Origin: Actinomycetes bacterium
Lineage (GTDB): Bacteria > Actinomycetota > Acidimicrobiia > Acidimicrobiales > RAAP-2
Assembly (NCBI GenBank): GCA_021826655.1
Contig: JAKAZC010000060.1
Location: 1-10,894 of the forward strand
DNA length: 10,894 nt
Reading direction: 5' to 3'
A program made the translations under genes and the position numbers. Below are positions 5,800 to 10,894 of the stretch, one piece after another. The notes beneath the pieces were generated by a model. It was given only the letters and a program-made list of their open reading frames with translations. It searched no databases and had not been told where the DNA came from. Each line of letters begins with the position of its first letter. Positions within the stretch are counted from its first letter, which is position 1.

Positions 5800-8262
5800 C
5801 TAGGCCCGCGTGATCGGCGCCATGCGCAGGAGGAGCTTCTTGCGGCCCACCGTCGTGAAGATGACCTCGGCCTCGGCGTCGTCGCCCGAGCCGCCGGTGC
5901 CCACCACCCGACCGTCGCCCCACGTCTCGTGGACGACGACATCACCTACCGCAAGGCCCAGGAGCTCGGCGCCGGTCGACGCCGGGACCCGTGTGCGGCG
6001 CCCGTGGGCGTCGAAGGCACCCGTGCCCGGCGACACCCCGGAACCGAAGACCGAGCGACCGGGCGTGCCGACACGCCGGGCCCCCTCGCGGTCGACGCGG
6101 CGCACGAGGCCGCCCGACGCGCCGCTCGGGCCCCCGCCGTGTCCGGATCCGCCGTACCCGGACGGGGACGGGCCCCAACTCCGCTCGACGGCGACGTCGC
6201 GCACGAGCTCGGCGGGGATCTCGTTGAGGAATCGGCTGGGGATGTTCGAGTTGGTGTTCCCCCACAGCATCCGGTTCCAGGCGTGGGACACGTACAGGTA
6301 CCGCTCCGCCCGGGTGATGCCGACGTAACACAGCCGGCGCTCCTCCTCGAGCTCCACCGGGTCGCCCAGCGAACGCAGGTGGGGGAAGACCCCGTCCTCC
6401 ATGCCGACCAGGAACACGGCGGGGAACTCGAGGCCCTTGGCGATGTGCATGGTCATGAGCGACACCCGGGTGCCGTCGCCGTCCAGCTGGTCGGAGTCCG
6501 CCACCAGCGACGCCGCCTCCAGGAACTCGGCCACGGTCCGATACTCGTCGGCCACGCCCACCAGCTCGTCCACGTTCTCCACCCGGCCGAGCGCCTCGAT
6601 GGTCCCCTCGGCCAGGAGCTCGCTCCGGTATCCGGTGCGCTCGACGACGGCGGTCACCAGCTCGCCCGGTCCCCGCAGCGGGACGGCCGGCGCCCCGTCG
6701 CCGCCCACTACCACCGGGGGGGCACCGGGACCGTCGGTAGCCGATGTCCGCGGGGCGGGGTCGGGCACGCCCGGTGCCAGTGCGTCACCGTCCTCGTCGA
6801 CCAGGTCGGGCACGGCCATCGAGCCCCGCAACTCGTCCAGCAGGTCCGCCAGGACCTCGAGCGACGCGCCGGCCCTTCCGCCGATCCCGGCCTCGCCGGC
6901 GTCGGCCACGGCCTCACCGAACGAGACCCCCTGCTGGGAGGCGAATCCCGAGAGCCTGGCCACCGAGGTGTCGCCGACGCCCCGTTTGGGGACGTTGACG
7001 ATGCGGCGCCAGCTCACCTCGTCGTCGGGGTTGACGAGGACCCGCAGGTAGGCGAGGACGTCCTTGACCTCCTTGCGGTCGTAGAACTTGGTCCCGCCCA
7101 CCACCTTGTAGGGGACCTCCCCGCGGACCATCGCCTCCTCGAGGGCGCGGCTCTGGGCGTTGGTGCGGTAGAAGACGGCCACGTCCCCCCACCGGAGTGA
7201 CCGCTCGGCGCGCAGCCGGACGATCTCGTGAGCCACCCATTCGGCCTCGTCGTGCTCGTCCTCCGCCCGGTACCGAACGATCTGGTCGCCCGCTCCCTGG
7301 TCGGTCCACAGCGTCTTGGGCTTGCGGGACACGTTGTTGGCGATGACCGCGTTGGCGGCGTCGAGGATGGTCTGGGTGGAGCGGAAGTTCTGGTCGAGGG
7401 TGACGGCGGTGGCGTCGGGGAACGCCTGCTCGAAGTCGAGGATGTTCGAGATGTCCGCCCCGCGGAACCGGTAGACCGACTGGTCGCTGTCCCCCACCAC
7501 CACGATGTTCCGGTGGCCGCCGGCCAGCTGCACCGCCAGCGCGTTCTGCACGGCGTTGGTGTCCTGGAACTCGTCGACCAGGATGTGGGTGAAGCGGGCC
7601 CGGTAGTGCTCGAGTACGTCGGGGTGGGAGGCGAACAGCTGCACGGTGTTGAGCAGCAGGTCGTCGAAGTCCATGGCGTTGGCCGCCAGCATCCGCCGCT
7701 GGTAGAGGTCGTAGACGTCGGCGATCCGACGGTCGAAGATCGAGACGGCGGCGGCCCGGAACTCGGCGGGGCCCTGGCTGCGGGACTTTGCCTGGCTGAT
7801 CTGGCCGAGCATCGAGCGGGGCGAGAGCTTCTTGGTGTCGATGTCGAGCTCGCGGGCGATGATCTCGACCAGCCGACGGGAGTCGGCGTCGTCGTAGATG
7901 GTGAACGATCCCTTGTAGCCGAGGCGGTCGCCGTGGGCTCGCAGGATCCGCACGCAGGCGGAATGGAAGGTCGAGACCCACATGCGCTCCGCCCGCGGCC
8001 CGACCAGGTCGGCCACCCGGTGCCGCATCTCGTCGGCCGCCTTGTTGGTGAAGGTGATGGCCAGGATCTGGAACGGCGCGGCGTCACCGGTGGCGATGAG
8101 GTGGGCGATGCGTCTGGTGAGCACCCGCGTCTTGCCCGAGCCGGCTCCGGCCACGATCAGCAGCGGACCGCCGCGGTGGACCACCGAGGCCTCCTGGGAC
8201 GGGGTGAGCCCGGCGACGAGCGCATCGGGGTGGTCGCCGGGGCCCCCGCCCCACGCGATCAT
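5800..8262 (-). CDS. pcrA: ATP-dependent 3'-5' DNA helicase PcrA/UvrD1 (superfamily 1)
   Basis: This SF1A helicase (820 aa) unwinds DNA in repair and clears stalled RNA polymerase. Motifs in order: Q motif LTPSQ (19-23), Walker A AGAGSGKT (38-45), Ia [10 protein letters not shown] (70-79), [10 protein letters not shown] (229-236), [17 protein letters not shown] (257-270), IV QNFRST (291-296), [12 protein letters not shown] (603-613) and [16 protein letters not shown] (640-653). After a Gly/Ser-rich linker (about 695-765) the C-terminus has [16 protein letters not shown] (772-787) and KKLLLRMAP (808-816). These match the Tudor-like, RNA-polymerase-binding end of PcrA/UvrD1. Residues about 481-535 form a Pro/Gly/Ala-rich stretch longer than usual in domain 2B. 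The ATG overlaps the guaA stop (ATGA), which fixes the start. PcrA rather than UvrD2 or Rep is supported by this C-terminal module. Confidence 0.95.
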   Translation of the reverse strand: MIAWGGGPGDHPDALVAGLTPSQEASVVHRGGPLLIVAGAGSGKTRVLTRRIAHLIATGDAAPFQILAITFTNKAADEMRHRVADLVGPRAERMWVSTFHSACVRILRAHGDRLGYKGSFTIYDDADSRRLVEIIARELDIDTKKLSPRSMLGQISQAKSRSQGPAEFRAAAVSIFDRRIADVYDLYQRRMLAANAMDFDDLLLNTVQLFASHPDVLEHYRARFTHILVDEFQDTNAVQNALAVQLAGGHRNIVVVGDSDQSVYRFRGADISNILDFEQAFPDATAVTLDQNFRSTQTILDAANAVIANNVSRKPKTLWTDQGAGDQIVRYRAEDEHDEAEWVAHEIVRLRAERSLRWGDVAVFYRTNAQSRALEEAMVRGEVPYKVVGGTKFYDRKEVKDVLAYLRVLVNPDDEVSWRRIVNVPKRGVGDTSVARLSGFASQQGVSFGEAVADAGEAGIGGRAGASLEVLADLLDELRGSMAVPDLVDEDGDALAPGVPDPAPRTSATDGPGAPPVVVGGDGAPAVPLRGPGELVTAVVERTGYRSELLAEGTIEALGRVENVDELVGVADEYRTVAEFLEAASLVADSDQLDGDGTRVSLMTMHIAKGLEFPAVFLVGMEDGVFPHLRSLGDPVELEEERRLCYVGITRAERYLYVSHAWNRMLWGNTNSNIPSRFLNEIPAELVRDVAVERSWGPSPSGYGGSGHGGGPSGASGGLVRRVDREGARRVGTPGRSVFGSGVSPGTGAFDAHGRRTRVPASTGAELLGLAVGDVVVHETWGDGRVVGTGGSGDDAEAEVIFTTVGRKKLLLRMAPITRA

Positions 8263-9860
8263 TCCCACTCGATGGTGCCGGGCGGCTTGGACGTGATGTC
8301 CAGCGCCACCCGGTTGACGCCCTCCACCTCGTTGATGATGCGCGAGGACAGTCGTTCGAGCAGGTCGTACGGCAGGCGGGCCCAGTCGGCCGTCATGGCG
8401 TCGTCGCTGGTCACGGCCCGGATCACGATGGGGTAGGCATAGGTGCGGCCGTCGCCCATGACCCCGACGGTCCGGACCGCGGGCAGCACGGCGAAGCTCT
8501 GCCACAGGTCCCGGTAGAGCCCGGCCCTGCGCACCTCCTCGACCACGATGGCGTCCGCGGCACGGAGGACCCCGGCCCGCTCGGGTGTCACCTCGCCGAC
8601 GATCCGCACGGCCAGGCCCGGCCCCGGAAACGGCTGGCGCCACACGATCTCGTGCGGCAGCCCGAGCTCCTCACCGACGGCACGGACCTCGTCCTTGAAG
8701 AGGAGGCGGAGGGGCTCGACCAGGTCGAAGGCGAGGTCGTCGGGTAGTCCGCCCACATTGTGGTGGGACTTGATTGTGGCGGCGGTGGACGAGCCGGACT
8801 CGATCACGTCCGGGTAGAGGGTGCCCTGCACGAGGTAGCCGGCGGGCTCGTCGTCGGTGCCGTCCGCGTCGAGGCGCCCCTTCTCGACCACCAGATCGCG
8901 GGCGACCTCCTCGAAGATGCGGATGAACAGCTCACCGATGATCTTGCGCTTGGCCTCGGGGTCGGTTACCCCGGCCAGCGCCTCGAAGAAGTGGTCGGCC
9001 GCCTTCACGTGGACCAGGTCGATGTGGAACTGGCGGCGGAAGGTCTCCTCCACCTGCTCGCTCTCATTGGCCCGCATCAGCCCGGTGTCGACGTACACGC
9101 AGGTGAGCTGCTCACCGATGGCCTTGTGGACCAGGGCCGCTGCCACCGCCGAGTCCACGCCGCCGGACAGGGCGCACAGGACCGGGGAGGACCCGACCTG
9201 GGCCCGCACCGCTGCCACCTGGCTCTCGATGATCGAGGTGTGGGTCCACGACGGCGGGCAGTGGCAGACGTCGTAGAGGAAGCGCTCGAGCAGGTCGCGG
9301 CCGTGCTCGGTGTGGACGACCTCGGGATGGAACTGGACGGCGAAGATGCCCCGGTCGGGGTCGTGGAACGCGGCCACCGGGGCATCGGGGCAGCTGGCCG
9401 TGGCGACGAACCCGTCGGGCACCCGGGTGATGGCGTCACCATGGCTCATCCACACCTGGGCCGACTCGGGCCAGTCGGCGAAGATCGGCGACGCTCCGGA
9501 GACGGTGAGCGGCGTGCGCCCGTACTCGCCCCGGCCGGTACGGGCCACCTCACCACCCAGCTGCCGGGCGACCAGCTGCGCCCCGTAGCAGATGCCCAGG
9601 ACGGGGACACCCAACCCGTAGACGGCGGGGTCGATCGAGGGTGCCGGATCCTCGTTGACCGACTTGGGGCCGCCCGACAGGATGATGCCGGCCGGACGGC
9701 GGGCGGCCAGTTCCGCGGCGGTGGCGGTGTGCGGGACGATTTCCGAGTAGACGTGGGCCTCACGGACCCGACGGGCGATCAGCTGGGCGTACTGGGCACC
9801 GAAGTCGACGACCAGGACCGGCCCCCCACGGAGGTCGTCGGAGGGGACGACTGGGCTCAA
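8259..9860 (-). CDS. guaA: GMP synthase (glutamine-hydrolysing)
   Basis: The enzyme (533 aa) converts XMP to GMP using ATP and glutamine in the cytoplasm. The class I amidotransferase half has [20 protein letters not shown] (15-34), SGGPKSV (62-68), catalytic C91 in GICYGAQ, and H178 with E180 in FAVQFHPE. The ATP-pyrophosphatase half has the P-loop LSGGVDS (231-237), then [16 protein letters not shown] (341-356) and [11 protein letters not shown] (363-373). The dimerisation domain ends in the canonical KPPGTIEWE. Length is normal for GuaA. No ATG or GTG lies near the conserved N-terminus in frame. The TTG at 9860 shares TTGA with the guaB3 stop and is the best start, though no close Shine-Dalgarno is visible, so translation probably depends on ribosomes finishing guaB3. 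The stop overlaps the pcrA start in the same way. Confidence 0.96.
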   Translation of the reverse strand: MSPVVPSDDLRGGPVLVVDFGAQYAQLIARRVREAHVYSEIVPHTATAAELAARRPAGIILSGGPKSVNEDPAPSIDPAVYGLGVPVLGICYGAQLVARQLGGEVARTGRGEYGRTPLTVSGASPIFADWPESAQVWMSHGDAITRVPDGFVATASCPDAPVAAFHDPDRGIFAVQFHPEVVHTEHGRDLLERFLYDVCHCPPSWTHTSIIESQVAAVRAQVGSSPVLCALSGGVDSAVAAALVHKAIGEQLTCVYVDTGLMRANESEQVEETFRRQFHIDLVHVKAADHFFEALAGVTDPEAKRKIIGELFIRIFEEVARDLVVEKGRLDADGTDDEPAGYLVQGTLYPDVIESGSSTAATIKSHHNVGGLPDDLAFDLVEPLRLLFKDEVRAVGEELGLPHEIVWRQPFPGPGLAVRIVGEVTPERAGVLRAADAIVVEEVRRAGLYRDLWQSFAVLPAVRTVGVMGDGRTYAYPIVIRAVTSDDAMTADWARLPYDLLERLSSRIINEVEGVNRVALDITSKPPGTIEWE

Positions 9861-10894
9861 TGGCCCATGCCGACGCCCTGCGAGCGCTGCAGGTCCTTCC
9901 CCTCGGTCTGGAGCGCCGGGGCCACCATGACCTCGGCCTTCTGGAACTCCTTGACGGTCTGGTAGCCGCACGTCGCCATGGCGGTGCGCAGCGCGCCGAA
10001 CAGGTTCATGCGGCCGTCGTTCTCGTGGGCGGGGCCGAGCAGGATCTCCTGCAGGGTGCCCCGGGTGGTCGTCTTGACCCGGGCGCCACGGGGCAGCGTC
10101 GGGTGGAAGGTGGCCATGCCCCAGTGGAAGCCGCGGGCCGGGGCCTCGACCGCGGAGGACAGGGGCGAGCCCAGCATGACGGCGTCCGCACCGCAGGCGA
10201 CCGCCTTCGCCACGTCGCCGCCCTTGGACATGCCCCCGTCGGCGATCACGTGGCAGTAGACACCCGTCTCGTCGAGGTGGCGCATGCGGGCGCCGGCCAC
10301 GTCGGCGATGGCCGTGGCCTGGGGGACGCCGATGCCCAACACCCCTCGTGTGGTGCAGGCGTTGCCGGGACCCACGCCGACCAGCACACCGACCGCGCCG
10401 GTGCGCATGAGGTGGAGCCCGGCCTGGTACGAGGCACAGCCGCCCACGATCACCGGGACCTCGAATTCGCGGATGAACCGCTTGAGGTTGAGGGGCTCGG
10501 CCGTCTTCGACACGTGCTCGGCGGAGACGACCGTCCCCTGGATCACCAGGATGTCGAGCTCGGCCTCGAGCAACGCGGGGGCGAACGACTGGGTCTTCTG
10601 CGGGGTGACCGACGCGGCGGTCGTGATGCCGGCCGCCTTCATCTCCTTGATGCGTTGCGTCACCAGGTCGAGCTGGACCGGCTCGGCGTACATCTGCTGC
10701 ATGCGGGCCGTGGCCTTCTCCGTCGGGAGTTCGCGGATCTCGTCGAAGAGCGAGGACGGGTCCTCGTACCGGGTCCACAGTCCCTCGAGGTTGAGGACCC
10801 CGAGGCCCCCGAGCCGCCCGATCTCGATGGCCGTAGCGGGGCTGACCACGCCGTCCATGGCGGAGGCCAGGAGGGGCAGTTCGAACCGGTAGGC
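9857..10894 (-). CDS. guaB3: GuaB3 family IMP dehydrogenase-related protein (5' end outside window)
   Basis: The visible 345 residues are the C-terminal bulk of a GuaB3-type TIM-barrel enzyme; the frame is open to the window edge, so the start lies beyond 10894. Seen features, numbered from the edge: [20 protein letters not shown] (2-21), [32 protein letters not shown] (165-182) with C170 at the place of the IMPDH catalytic Cys, and [28 protein letters not shown] (phosphate-binding loops). Only a short stretch separates the first barrel strands from the next, so the CBS pair of classical GuaB is absent. The ending [10 protein letters not shown] with a short tail fits the subfamily. Activity for GuaB3 proteins has been debated; IMP oxidation to XMP is the likely role, matching guaA immediately downstream, which it overlaps by TTGA. 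Confidence 0.93.
   Translation of the reverse strand, partial: AYRFELPLLASAMDGVVSPATAIEIGRLGGLGVLNLEGLWTRYEDPSSLFDEIRELPTEKATARMQQMYAEPVQLDLVTQRIKEMKAAGITTAASVTPQKTQSFAPALLEAELDILVIQGTVVSAEHVSKTAEPLNLKRFIREFEVPVIVGGCASYQAGLHLMRTGAVGVLVGVGPGNACTTRGVLGIGVPQATAIADVAGARMRHLDETGVYCHVIADGGMSKGGDVAKAVACGADAVMLGSPLSSAVEAPARGFHWGMATFHPTLPRGARVKTTTRGTLQEILLGPAHENDGRMNLFGALRTAMATCGYQTVKEFQKAEVMVAPALQTEGKDLQRSQGVGMGH

Noticed and set aside
5522..5923. Frame on the - strand spanning the end of pcrA and the non-coding interval, as a possible extra small gene
   Set aside because: It starts inside pcrA in another frame, has no family resemblance and no good ribosome binding site.
7228..8436. 402-codon open frame on the + strand opposite pcrA and the end of guaA
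   Set aside because: It runs across the overlap of two well-identified genes and shows only Val/Asp/Gly-rich low-complexity sequence.
8760..9965. 401-codon open frame on the + strand opposite guaA and guaB3
   Set aside because: GuaA is complete and canonical on the other strand; this frame has no motifs or plausible start signal.

Overview
High-GC DNA from an actinobacterium. Every gene is read by similarity of motifs to actinobacterial families (GuaB3, a PcrA with an actinobacterial-style C-terminus, and a complete UbiA/DprE1/DprE2 set). Starts are often GTG or TTG. No mobile element, tRNA, rRNA or CRISPR array is visible. A class-level placement, for example a non-mycolate lineage such as Acidimicrobiia, would only be a guess.

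Left block, + strand (84-3324): three overlapping genes form a decaprenyl-phosphoryl-arabinose (DPA) operon. They are a UbiA-type decaprenyl-phosphate phosphoribosyltransferase, the FAD-dependent epimerase subunit DprE1 and its SDR partner DprE2. Together they would turn PRPP plus polyprenyl phosphate into the lipid-linked arabinose donor for cell-envelope arabinans. Only the phosphatase between the UbiA and DprE1 steps is not in view. The DprE1 has Ala where M. tuberculosis has Cys387, the benzothiazinone target.

Middle, - strand (4107-5468 and 3362-4014): a membrane-anchored, divergent phosphodiester-glycosidase-like protein is followed by a candidate terminator hairpin. After it comes a broken class I polyphosphate kinase 2 gene carrying an internal deletion, a frameshift and an amber codon. 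This block converges on the DPA operon with only 37 bases between the last stops. Upstream of the glycosidase-like gene is a 331-base non-coding stretch.

Right block, - strand (10894 down to 5800): guaB3 (5' end outside the window), guaA and pcrA are chained by 4-base stop/start overlaps. This reads as one purine-nucleotide operon with a DNA helicase at its end. The genes are conventional housekeeping. The points of interest are the natural DprE1 substitutions, the ppk2 decay, the atypical glycosidase signature and the coupled pcrA. I do not see a clearly undescribed multi-gene system.
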